From NCBI GenBank assembly GCA_030695945.1, contig JAUYOG010000044.1:1-57460 (forward strand): a DNA stretch of 57,460 nucleotides, given 5' to 3'. Both the position numbers and the translations under genes were made by a program. Source of the stretch: Ramlibacter sp. (GTDB lineage: Bacteria > Pseudomonadota > Gammaproteobacteria > Burkholderiales > Burkholderiaceae_C). The notes beneath the pieces were generated by a model. It was not told where the DNA came from. It worked only from the letters and a program-made list of their open reading frames with translations, and did no database searches. Positions 1 through 6,667 of the stretch are shown here, piece after piece (the first letter of the stretch is position 1; each line of letters opens with the position of its first letter).

Positions 1-118
1 CACCTCCAGCTCCCGCGGGATGCTGTTCTACCGGCTGATGCAGCAAGCCGTCGTCACCGATCCGGTGACCTACGCCGACATCGTGGTGCCTGCCGAAAAA
101 CCGCTGGAAATCGCCTAG
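1..118 (+). CDS. C-terminal fragment of an unidentified protein (5' end outside window)
   Basis: An open frame enters from the left edge (codons begin at base 2) and ends at a TAG at 116-118, giving about 38 residues that include MLFYRLMQQAV and end PLEIA. The tail resembles the C-termini of some transposases, but I cannot assign a family from so few residues. It lies in the accessory block left of the tRNA-Arg integrase, so a transposase remnant is plausible. What is seen is only a coding-like frame with a stop; the function is not established. Confidence 0.35.
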   Translation, partial: TSSSRGMLFYRLMQQAVVTDPVTYADIVVPAEKPLEIA

Positions 119-254
119 TGGAGCTAAGCGGATACCCCTTACGACCATACAGGCCCTCCGTGCAGCCGTGAATGCGCGTCTTTCCTACGCCGCTTTACCT
201 GCGACGCTCACGGAAAAAGGTTGCGCAAGCCCGGTGCCACGGTGACAATGGGTT

Positions 255-671
255 ATGCCTTCGCACCGCACTCACGATCGTGGCCCCGACCGGCAACCAC
301 CCGCTCTGCTGCAACTTGCGACCATATGGAAGTCTGTCGATATCCAGGATCTCTTGCGTGCTGAGCGGGCTCTGAGTGCGCGGTCAATCTCGGACGACTT
401 GGTGGGCGCAGTTCTCAATGAAGCAATGGCGCTTCTCCGGTCCAAGTGGCCGAACTATCGTGGCGAACCTCCGGCCGTTTTGGTGGGAACCGACGATGTT
501 GATCCATATGTTTCGGTCCGTCTCCCTGTCCCGGCCTCTGCAGAGGAAGCTTCAGTTCTAACGTGGGAACTCCAGGGCCGCCTCATAGAAAAGCGAATGA
601 AAGCACGGGGACTGACTGTTGCCTTCTCCGCAGCAGAGCCAGAAAAGAGATCCCACGCCGGCGCGGCATGA
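255..671 (+). CDS. Hypothetical protein upstream of and overlapping a HEPN-like gene
   Basis: A 138-aa protein I do not recognise. The N-terminal part is predicted helical (LLRAERALSAR..., LNEAMALLRSKW). A central stretch around residues 75-95 (PAVLVGTDDVDPYVSVRLPVP) looks like beta strands, followed by a helix and the strand-like GLTVAFSAAE. No nucleotidyltransferase GS-x-D-x-D motif is visible, so it is not an obvious MNT partner. Its stop overlaps the next gene's start as ATGA (668-671), implying translational coupling. ATG at 255 is the only good start in frame, but it has no clear ribosome binding site, so the first 20 or so residues are uncertain. Small partner proteins immediately upstream of HEPN genes are common in toxin-antitoxin-like pairs; that role is inference. 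Confidence 0.6.
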   Translation: MPSHRTHDRGPDRQPPALLQLATIWKSVDIQDLLRAERALSARSISDDLVGAVLNEAMALLRSKWPNYRGEPPAVLVGTDDVDPYVSVRLPVPASAEEASVLTWELQGRLIEKRMKARGLTVAFSAAEPEKRSHAGAA

Positions 672-1066
672 GCATCAGGCTCCAAGATCTCTTCCAGTGG
701 GCCAAGGGTCAGCACAGTACCGAAACGGGACGACGGGCCGCCGTTAGCCGTGCCTATTACGCCGGATACCATAAGTGCATCGAGTGGGAGCAAACGCTGC
801 CTCAGACCGGGAATCCCCTCGGACAGAACGGATCCACGCACGGGGGCTCGCACCAAAAGCTCATCAATCGCTTGCAGCAGCCTTCGCCGAATTGCTCTGC
901 CGCCCAACAGGTCTTATCTGAGCAACTTGGGAATTTGCTTGAAGCTGTTCGTGCTCTCCGTCACCGGGCGGATTACGATCTAACCGCCACGATCACGCTG
1001 GCAAATGTGGCGCAGGCCATTTCGGACGTTCAGATGATCCTGGTCAAAGCCGTCCGCACTCCTTGA
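668..1066 (+). CDS. HEPN-like domain protein
   Basis: A 132-aa all-helical protein. The N-terminal segment RRAAVSRAYYAGYHKC (about residues 21-37) and the C-terminal RALRHRADYDL (about residues 94-104) match the HEPN fold signature, in which a conserved helix carries an R-x-x-ADY-type motif. HEPN proteins are often RNases or toxin components in defence and toxin-antitoxin modules. The canonical R-x4-6-H catalytic motif is not clearly present, so RNase activity cannot be claimed. The ATG at 668 overlaps the upstream stop (ATGA), so the two genes form one transcription unit. The preceding 35 in-frame codons are not used because they overlap the upstream gene in a non-coding-like composition. 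Confidence 0.6.
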   Translation: MSIRLQDLFQWAKGQHSTETGRRAAVSRAYYAGYHKCIEWEQTLPQTGNPLGQNGSTHGGSHQKLINRLQQPSPNCSAAQQVLSEQLGNLLEAVRALRHRADYDLTATITLANVAQAISDVQMILVKAVRTP

Positions 1067-1341
1067 GCCAGCGGGCGGACGAGTGGCGGACGGGGGAACT
1101 ATGCGCCGCTGGGCCTCACTTGCCCCCGGCTTGACAGACTGTCGCACGGTCGAAATGCCGCCGGCGGCCGACTTGCCTAATCAGACCGAATTGCCTGAAC
1201 ATCATGGATGCCTTGCTCTCTGCTGAGGATCGGCCGTTCTGTGGCTTGATTCAGCAGTGCTCTGTACACCCGCGCGTTGTCAAGTCGGCCGATGTCCACG
1301 TCCGGCCCAGAAGCAGACAAGGGTCCATTTTGAGGCATGAC
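1067..1341. other. Intergenic stretch, nothing recognised
   Basis: A 275-bp gap between the HEPN-like gene and the 3' end of the IS-interrupted gene, which converge here. I find no tRNA, strong terminator hairpin, convincing reading frame or copy of the tRNA-Arg 3' end that could be an attachment site. Confidence 0.4.
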
Positions 1342-1501
1342 CTATCGACTCGGGTAGCGGCGCCTGTACTCCTCAATTCCGACACGCGAGATGATCGCTT
1401 GCACCTCGGCGTCAGCTAGCGGGACGCCTCGCTTCTCGGCCGCGATATCGGCGGCCTCCACCGCGCGGTTTACTTCCTTGCGAATCTCGGGCTTGTACAG
1501 A
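1342..1501 (-). pseudogene. 3' part of small membrane-protein gene interrupted by IS66 element
   Basis: Reading the minus strand from 1493 to the TAG at 1342-1344 gives KPEIRKEVNRAVEAADIAAE..., ending YRRRYPSR, a charged and coding-like C-terminal tail. It is the continuation of the fragment at 4484-4790. When the IS (1502-4483) and one 8-bp duplication are removed, the two pieces join in the same frame (…GSLY-KPEIRKEV…) and give a 152-codon protein. The reconstructed protein would have an N-terminal soluble part, one transmembrane helix and this basic/acidic tail. Without the IS junction this fragment has no start codon of its own. Confidence 0.7.
1494..1501. repeat. Left 8-bp target-site duplication of the IS66 element
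   Basis: TGTACAGA directly abuts the left terminal inverted repeat. The identical TGTACAGA sits at 4484-4491 right after the right terminal repeat. Eight bp is the duplication length known for IS66-family elements. Confidence 0.9.
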
Positions 1502-1523
1502 GTAAGCGTGGCCTCAACACCCT
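1502..1523. repeat. IS66 terminal inverted repeat (tnpC-distal end)
   Basis: The 22 bp beginning GTAAGCGTGGCCTCAACA is matched by the inverted 4462-4483 with two mismatches (GC versus TG at positions 10-11). The match continues loosely (CTTGA) with a one-base offset. Confidence 0.88.
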
Positions 1524-1541
1524 TCTTGACGATGTCGCCGA

Positions 1542-2055
1542 TCAGATGTCGACCACGTGCCGCAGGAGCGCGAAGCCGACGCGCCAGCTGTGGCCGTTTC
1601 CGGTATCGATGGTGGCCGTGCGCTGGTTAATGCGCACGACGGTGCCCAGTTGGGTGTTGAGATACCGATCCTCGAATGCCACCTTGTCGCCGCAACGGAA
1701 GTCGCTGCGTTGCGGCAGGGGCGGTGCGGGTTGCGCGGGCTCCGGGTCAGTCGTTGCGGCGCCGCCGGCAGGCGGCTCGACGGCTGCATACGGCAGCTTC
1801 CACTCGCGCCGGGGTGCTCGCCTCGTGAAGCACGACCTGCATGTCGCGCATGCCGACGACTTTGCCGTTGCGCATCTGGCCATCGCGCGGATCGAGGAAT
1901 CGCACGGTCTGGCCCAGATGCATGTTCGTGCGCACCGCGATGATCCTCTCCGGATCGGCCAGCATGCGCTCGATGATCGCCTGTAGTTGGAACAGCTCCA
2001 GACTGCTGGCGCGGCCGAGGGCATCCAGCAACTTCGGATCGGCCCCGTGGCTCAT
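1542..2055 (-). pseudogene. IS66-associated passenger protein gene, single-base frameshift
   Basis: The gene starts at ATG 2055 (overlapping the tnpC stop as ATGA). It reads MSHGADPKLLDALGRASS... to about residue 82 (LHEASTP), then falls out of frame to an early stop at 1747. The correct continuation (EWKLPYAAVEPPA..., ending LLRHVVDI) is in the next frame down to TGA 1542. Deleting one base from the GGGG run at 1811-1814 (CCCC on the coding strand) gives one uninterrupted product of about 170 aa. The C-terminal half (DFRCGDKVAFEDRYLNTQLG) looks like a small beta-rich domain. Proteins of this type accompany some IS66 elements; their function is unknown to me. A homopolymer sequencing error is as likely as a real mutation. 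Confidence 0.75.
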
Positions 2056-3614
2056 GCGGCTTTCTTCAACTGCTCTGGGGCGATGTTCCAGGGCAGCAGT
2101 TCGTCGACGCGATTGATCGGATGGTCGGCAATTCGACCGATCACGTCTCGCAGGTAAGCCTCGGGGTCCAGGCCATTGAGCTTGGCCGTCTCCACCAAGC
2201 TGTAGAGGGCAGCCGCGCGCTCACCGCCCGCGTCCGATCCCATGAACAGGTAGTTGCCGCGGCCAATGGCCACGCCGCGCAGGGCGCGTTCGGCGGCGTT
2301 GTTGTCGATCTCGATGCGGCCGTCGTCCACGTAGCGCGTGAGCGCCGTCCAGCGCGCCAGGCTGTAGCCGATCGCCCGCGCGAGGTCCGACTTGGCTGAG
2401 ACACGGCCCAGCAGGCCGGTGCGCCACGCGTGCATGTCTTTTTTGAGCAGCGGGCCGGCTCGGGCCTGGCGCTGCTCTCGCCGCAGATCCGGTGGTCGCC
2501 CACGAATCTCCTGCTCGATCGCATAGAGTTCGCGGATGCGCGCCAGCGCCTGCGCGGCGAGCGAATCGGGCGAGCGGCCCGTGTCGCAGTACAAGTCCCA
2601 CCACGGCCGGCGTGCGTGGGCCCAGCACGCCGCCTCCACCGCGGCGCCGCTGTCATAGATGCGGTTCCAGCCGCCGTAGGCGTCCGCTTGCAGCGTCCCT
2701 CGGAAGTTCTTCAAGTGCCCACGTGGATGGTCGCCCTTGCGGTTCGGCGAGTACTGGAACCAGGCGGCGGGCGCCGCGAAGTTGCCGGCCGGCCGGTCGT
2801 CGCGAACATAGACCCATAGCCGCCCTTGCCGGGTCTTGCCCGCGCCGGGCTGCAGCACCTTCACCGGCGTGTCGTCGGCGTGCACCTTCTGCGCGGCCAT
2901 GACGTAGCGGCCCAGCGCGGCCACCAGCGGATCGAGCAGCTGCTCGCATTGGTCCACCCAGCCGGCCATGGTGGAGCGGTCGATCTGAACGCCTTCTCGC
3001 GCGTAGATGCGGCTTTGCCGGTACAGGGGAAGATGGTCGCAATACTTGGCCACCATCACGTGCGCGAGCAGGCCTGCTGCGGCCATGCCCTTGGCAATCG
3101 GTCGGCTGGGCGCCGGGGCCTGGAAGATCGCCTGGCACTTCACGCATGCAAGCTTGGGGCGTATATGGCGCATCACCTTGAAGTGCGCCGGCACGTACTC
3201 CAGCTGCTCGGAGACTTCCCGGCCGATCAGCCGCAGCCGCCCGCCGCAGGCGGTGCAGCCGCACGGCTGGCCGCTGGCATCGTGATGCGCGGGCGTCGTG
3301 TCGGGCCGATGGACGTGCTCTTCGCGTGGCAGGTGCTCGGGCAGGCTGCGATCGATCTGCGGGGTGTTGGCCGCAGGCATTGCCCCAGCGCAGCGCGCCT
3401 GCAGTTCATCCAGTGGTTGCAGCTCCAGCAGCGTGCCTTGAACGTGCTCGAAGCGCTCGCTGGTGCTGCCGAAGTCATTGCGGTTGCGCCGCGCCAGCTG
3501 CAACTGCAGCTTCTGGATCATGAGTTTGAGCAGGCTCACCTCGGCATCGCGAGCCTCGATCACGCGCAGCAGCTCCTGGCGGCTTGGCGACATCGACTCG
3601 GGCGTGGTGGGCAT
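2052..3614 (-). CDS. tnpC: IS66 family transposase TnpC
   Basis: A 520-aa DDE transposase that catalyses cutting and strand transfer of the element. In order: an N-terminal coiled-coil/leucine-rich segment (about 10-70), a zinc-binding region with CGCTACGG (about 118-124) and a second C-x-x-C (157-160), and the catalytic core. Candidate catalytic residues are D248 in HADDTPV, D311 in LQADAYGG and E442 in DNNAAERALR. The C-terminal DPEAYL and ELLPWN segments are usual for the family. Length is normal (500-540 aa). It is the third gene of the element, 70 bp after tnpB, and its stop overlaps the passenger start. It appears intact. Confidence 0.96.
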   Translation of the reverse strand: MPTTPESMSPSRQELLRVIEARDAEVSLLKLMIQKLQLQLARRNRNDFGSTSERFEHVQGTLLELQPLDELQARCAGAMPAANTPQIDRSLPEHLPREEHVHRPDTTPAHHDASGQPCGCTACGGRLRLIGREVSEQLEYVPAHFKVMRHIRPKLACVKCQAIFQAPAPSRPIAKGMAAAGLLAHVMVAKYCDHLPLYRQSRIYAREGVQIDRSTMAGWVDQCEQLLDPLVAALGRYVMAAQKVHADDTPVKVLQPGAGKTRQGRLWVYVRDDRPAGNFAAPAAWFQYSPNRKGDHPRGHLKNFRGTLQADAYGGWNRIYDSGAAVEAACWAHARRPWWDLYCDTGRSPDSLAAQALARIRELYAIEQEIRGRPPDLRREQRQARAGPLLKKDMHAWRTGLLGRVSAKSDLARAIGYSLARWTALTRYVDDGRIEIDNNAAERALRGVAIGRGNYLFMGSDAGGERAAALYSLVETAKLNGLDPEAYLRDVIGRIADHPINRVDELLPWNIAPEQLKKAA

Positions 3615-3684
3615 GGCATCTACTGTGCCGCAACGATTCTGCGCTGCCTATTAGTGGCACTCCGGAGTCGAGTTCATACAGTAC

Positions 3685-4032
3685 TCACGCAGCAAGTTGC
3701 GGCGTGTGCGTGCGAGCCGGCATGCGCCAGTCGATGCCCTCGAGCAGCATCGACAGCTGCGCCGGTGTGAGCGCAACGCTGCCGCTGGTGGCCTGCGGCC
3801 ACACGAAGCGGCCGCGCTCCAGGCGTTTGGCCAGCAGCATCAGGCCCTGGCCGTCAAACCACAGCACCTTGATGATGTCGCCGCGCCGGCCCCGGAAGAC
3901 GAAGACGTGACCGCAGAACGGGTTGGCCGCCAGCGCCGTTTGCACCAGCGCGGCCAGCCCGTCGAAGCCTTTCCTCATGTCGGTGTGGCCCGCGACGATC
4001 CACACCCGCGTGTTCGATGGCAGCCCGATCAT
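3685..4032 (-). CDS. tnpB: IS66 family accessory protein TnpB
   Basis: A 115-aa protein with the family hallmarks: TDMRKGFDGLAALV near the N-terminus, then HVFVFRGRRGDIIKVLWFDGQGLML and LERGRFVWP. TnpB (Orf2) is required for efficient IS66 transposition but its biochemical role is unsettled. The start ATG overlaps the tnpA stop by 4 bp (4029-4032), indicating coupled translation. The length is typical and the gene is intact. Confidence 0.95.
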   Translation of the reverse strand: MIGLPSNTRVWIVAGHTDMRKGFDGLAALVQTALAANPFCGHVFVFRGRRGDIIKVLWFDGQGLMLLAKRLERGRFVWPQATSGSVALTPAQLSMLLEGIDWRMPARTHTPQLAA

Positions 4033-4421
4033 GCCTGCGTGGCCAGGGCTGCGAGCACCACGCGCAGCTGCTTCGCTTCGATGTCTCCGTACAGCTGGAT
4101 GCGCGCTCCGTGGATCTGCACTTCAATCAGGCCGCCTTCGCGCTGCGGCGCGGCCGGCAGGTTCGGCTGCTCGATTCGCACCGGCAACAACTGCGCCGGC
4201 ACCGCCGCTGCAACTGCTCGCTTGCCTACCCACTTGCGCACGAGGTTCGCATTCAACCCATTGGCCAGCGCAATTCCAGCCAACGAGACCCCGGGCCGCA
4301 GGCATTGCTCCACGATCCACGCCTTGAACGCCGATGTGTAGCGCCGCTTCCCGTTACTCAGAACCCGCTCAACCGACTTGCCGCCGTCCCACTCAATCTG
4401 CCTGCGTCCACTGTTCGTCAT
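4029..4421 (-). CDS. tnpA: IS66 family accessory protein TnpA
   Basis: A 130-aa protein with an N-terminal helix-turn-helix of the transposase IS3/IS66 type (RRYTSAFKAWIVEQCLRPGVSLAGIALANGL..., about residues 27-60), ending in the recognition-helix-like NANLVRKWV. It probably binds the element ends. It is the first gene of the IS operon, about 60 bp inside the right inverted repeat, so the operon promoter must lie in 4422-4483. Its stop overlaps the tnpB start. Confidence 0.93.
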   Translation of the reverse strand: MTNSGRRQIEWDGGKSVERVLSNGKRRYTSAFKAWIVEQCLRPGVSLAGIALANGLNANLVRKWVGKRAVAAAVPAQLLPVRIEQPNLPAAPQREGGLIEVQIHGARIQLYGDIEAKQLRVVLAALATQA

Positions 4422-4461
4422 AGTGGACCCAATCGTCTGAGCACGGCAGGCTCAGATCAAG

Positions 4462-4483
4462 AGGGTGTTGAGCACACGCTTAC
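4462..4483. repeat. IS66 terminal inverted repeat (tnpA-proximal end)
   Basis: Inverted copy of 1502-1523 with 20 of 22 matches. Read on the minus strand it starts GTAAGCGTGTGCTCAACA. It lies directly against the second TGTACAGA at 4484-4491. Confidence 0.88.
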
Positions 4484-4491
4484 TGTACAGA
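4484..4491. repeat. Right 8-bp target-site duplication of the IS66 element
   Basis: TGTACAGA is identical to 1494-1501. It lies inside the codons for ...SGSLY of the interrupted host gene. Confidence 0.9.
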
Positions 4492-4790
4492 CTCCCAGAT
4501 GGCTTCTTTAAACTCATTGAAATCAGAGCACATCCGCCGAGAATCAAAAAAAGGGCGGCCGGATAGATCCAGCCCGGCACCTCCCCCCTTGGCACGGCCG
4601 CTGCGACGTTCAGAGATTTGGCCGCCGCGAAGGCGATCCATCTGTCGGTTGCGGCATCTCGAAGAACCTCGGTGAGCAAACCACTCACTGAGGAGGCAGG
4701 AGTGCCTAGAAGCAACTCGCGAGCAGCTGGAGTGAGCTCAACCCCCGCGGGCGCACGGTCTGTCTTGGCGAGAAGGCCGCTGTGTACCAA
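4484..4790 (-). pseudogene. 5' part of small membrane-protein gene interrupted by IS66 element
   Basis: About 102 residues read in frame before the IS. They comprise a soluble helical N-terminal part (LTPAARELLLG, LLTEVLRDAATDRWIAFAAAKS) and one strong transmembrane helix at about 76-95 (WIYPAALFLILGGCALISMS), then KKPSGSLY at the insertion point. The intact gene would continue at 1493-1342 for a total of 152 codons. The start is uncertain: the only usable codon is TTG at 4790, and the frame stays open upstream to the end of the preceding gene (4855), so an unusual start or N-terminal extension is possible. It lies 64 bp downstream of the 312-aa gene on the same strand, probably in the same operon. 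I do not recognise the family. Confidence 0.65.
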
Positions 4791-4854
4791 CCCATTGACG
4801 AAGTGAGTACCGTGAGAACGTCGTCGTGATGTCGGGCTCCCGAGACGATTGCGC

Positions 4855-5793
4855 TTAGCCGCCGAAGCCCTTCTTTGTTGCAGCAGACAATCCCGACGCG
4901 GCGTGCGGCACTTTGGTCAACCGTTCCTTGATTACGTGTTCCAACACGTCTGGGTCGTAGGGCAGATTTTCGGTCGGCCCGGGGCTGAACTTTGACGCCT
5001 TTCCTTGGCGAGCGCTCTTCGTGTCGGGAAATTGCTCGACCATCTTGTCTGTGGCCTCCATCAATATGGCGGCCCCAATACGCAACGCCTCCGCCATATA
5101 ACCGCGATCGGTTTCGTTCTCCACGCCTGTCCCACGCCCATTCGGCTCGAGACGGTAGAACGAAAGGGGAAGGATGTGGACGTGCTGGGACCAAAGATCG
5201 TAGAGAGCGTCGAACTCGCCCTTCTGGAACCCCACTTTGGCGAGCATCTCATCTCGCGACTCGAACATCAGGAATCGCCCGTTCATGCAATTCTTCTGGA
5301 TGCCGTCGGGAAGCGACTTGAAGTAGTCGTTTCCCGCGAGCCGATTTCGCAACTCCTCGCGCTGCTTTTCAAATCCATCGAGGTCCTTGGTGAAGGCGAG
5401 GTCTTTGAAAAGCTCGATGCGACGTGTGCAGTCGTTGAGGTGCATTACGTTGATGCGCGCCTTTAACTCGACTTCGCTCTTCGGAGGCTCGATTAGGTAG
5501 TGGAATAGAAGGCAGCCATCCATGAGCGACCTCGCATGCCCAGCAATCGCTCCGAGCTGCCAATCCTGAAAGTCGGCCCGGACCCATCGGGAAAGAGGGG
5601 CTGCGCGAATCATCGAGATTCCGACGCCGCACATACGCGTGAACACATACGAGGCATAGCCCACATTCATCTCTGGTTGGCGGCCGGATGACCTTTGACT
5701 GACTGCGATTGACTCACAGATGGCGGTGTCAAATTTGTCCAGGGCGTCGAGGTAAGCCTGCCGGTCAATGGTGGGAGCTGCGTGGTCTGCCAT
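4855..5793 (-). CDS. Hypothetical 312-aa protein of the accessory region
   Basis: I do not recognise a family with certainty. The protein is largely helical and soluble, with no signal peptide or clear membrane helix. Notable segments are GYASYVFTRMCGVGISMI (about 46-62), GAIAGHARSLMDGCLLFHYLIEPP (about 81-104) and a C-terminal Lys/Pro-rich tail. The arrangement of ARSLMDG...YL followed by helices with scattered histidines (LWSQHVH) is reminiscent of DUF5677-like or HEPN-like all-helical proteins, but this is only an impression. Codon use is less GC-rich than the core genes to the right, consistent with acquisition. The following gene on the same strand is the IS-interrupted membrane protein. 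Upstream, 3 bp away, ends an opal-interrupted frame (5797-6273). Confidence 0.7.
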   Translation of the reverse strand: MADHAAPTIDRQAYLDALDKFDTAICESIAVSQRSSGRQPEMNVGYASYVFTRMCGVGISMIRAAPLSRWVRADFQDWQLGAIAGHARSLMDGCLLFHYLIEPPKSEVELKARINVMHLNDCTRRIELFKDLAFTKDLDGFEKQREELRNRLAGNDYFKSLPDGIQKNCMNGRFLMFESRDEMLAKVGFQKGEFDALYDLWSQHVHILPLSFYRLEPNGRGTGVENETDRGYMAEALRIGAAILMEATDKMVEQFPDTKSARQGKASKFSPGPTENLPYDPDVLEHVIKERLTKVPHAASGLSAATKKGFGG

Positions 5794-5796
5794 ACT

Positions 5797-6273
5797 TCAT
5801 CGTAACGGAGTAGGGCGCCCGAGCGGCATGTCTGCTCCGGCCAGAACCAGACTTGGCAAATTACTCTCTCCTAGTCTCCTAGACTGCGCGCTGGAATTCA
5901 GCTGCCTCGGTCGGCACTCCGGATCCCAGGGTTCACCAATTGGTCGCCATCTTTTGACGGCGTACCGAGCCGCCACTACGATACCCCCGCAACCCCAAAA
6001 AGGTCTGCGAAGGCCCAAGCCTTCAATCACCCCGAGTCCCTCCAGCTGCACCCGCAGCTCCGCGACCTCTTCACCAGGCGGCCATTCGGCCCGCCAACGC
6101 TTGCCCCCGCCTCAAGTGCCTAGGCGGTTCAGCCCTGCTTTCCTGGACTTTTCATCATGGCCGTCTTCGAGACGAATCCGATGTTTCGCCCTGCCCTCCA
6201 CCGAGATGGCGGCGTCTCCCATGGCATTGACAAGAGAGCGAACCGTGAGAACGTGATCTGGAGTGACTTGCAT
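5797..6273 (-). pseudogene. Possible coding frame interrupted by one TGA (tentative)
   Basis: On the minus strand an ATG at 6273 opens a coding-like 53-aa stretch (MQVTPDHVLTVRSLVNAMGD...). It ends at a TGA (6112-6114), but the same frame then stays open for about 105 codons (GKRWRAEWPPGEEVAELRVQ...) to a stop at 5797, 3 bp before the start of the 312-aa gene. The first part has plausible amino-acid composition; the last part (PWDPECRPRQ...) looks less natural. The ATG at 6273 overlaps the ATG of the plus-strand gene at 6272 (the palindrome CATG), so only one need be real. It may be a decayed gene, a 53-aa gene, or chance. Otherwise this 478-bp gap holds nothing I recognise. Confidence 0.25.
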
Positions 6274-6667
6274 GAACCCCAATGAATCGCAAAGTGTGGC
6301 CGTAGCGCCGCTTGTTCCGCTCTGTCTGACGCGGCAAGCGGCAATCGACTATTGCTCGGTCAAGCCCAGCTTCTTCGACGAGCACGTACGGCCGCACCTG
6401 CGCTCGACCAAGGCAGGTACTTCGCTTCTCTTTTTGCGTGAGGACGTGGAGCAGTTCTTCAAGGGAATGTTCATGGCTGCGCCGTCTTCACCGGACGCCG
6501 GCGAGCATGACATCAACGTTGCCAAACCAAAGACGACGGACATATGGGAAAGAAAACAACGGGCATCTACCAGGGCGCAAACGGCCGCTGGGAAGTCGAC
6601 AAGTTCATCGACGGCGTACGACTTCGAGAGCGCTTTGAGAGCTTCGAAGACGCGCAAGCTTGGCTGA
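6272..6667 (+). CDS. AlpA/excisionase-like DNA-binding protein
   Basis: A 131-aa protein. Residues 17-65 contain a winged helix-turn-helix of the AlpA/excisionase kind: LTRQAAIDYCSVKPSFFDEHV, then a wing and the typical end LLFLREDVEQFF. Such proteins direct excision or regulate integrase genes of prophages and genomic islands. The start at ATG 6272 is chosen because GGAG (6260-6263) sits 8 bp upstream; a GTG at 6263 is in frame but inside that site. The last 41 codons overlap the integrase gene in another frame, so the extreme C-terminus (Ser/Thr/Arg-rich) may be functionally irrelevant. It is followed directly by the integrase, the classic xis-int order. Confidence 0.72.
   Translation: MNPNESQSVAVAPLVPLCLTRQAAIDYCSVKPSFFDEHVRPHLRSTKAGTSLLFLREDVEQFFKGMFMAAPSSPDAGEHDINVAKPKTTDIWERKQRASTRAQTAAGKSTSSSTAYDFESALRASKTRKLG

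Larger units (their letters stand above)
1502..4483 (-). mobile_element. Complete IS66-family insertion sequence (2,982 bp)
   Basis: Terminal inverted repeats start GTAAGCGTG at 1502 and, on the other strand, at 4483, and match at 20 of 22 bp. The starting GTAA and the 8-bp duplication (TGTACAGA) are typical of IS66. All genes read on the minus strand: tnpA (4029-4421), tnpB (3685-4032), tnpC (2052-3614) and a passenger gene (1542-2055). Each pair overlaps by ATGA except tnpB/tnpC. The perfect duplication and exactly restorable host gene imply a recent insertion. Transposition genes look intact; only the passenger has a frameshift. Confidence 0.93.

Noticed and set aside
172..375. 67-codon frame overlapping the first gene of the HEPN module
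   Set aside because: It is out of frame with the 138-aa protein, Cys/Arg/Leu-rich without pattern, and has no ribosome binding site.
2141..3264. Several long alternative frames inside tnpC, on both strands
   Set aside because: Shadows of the DDE transposase; composition is atypical and there is no motif.
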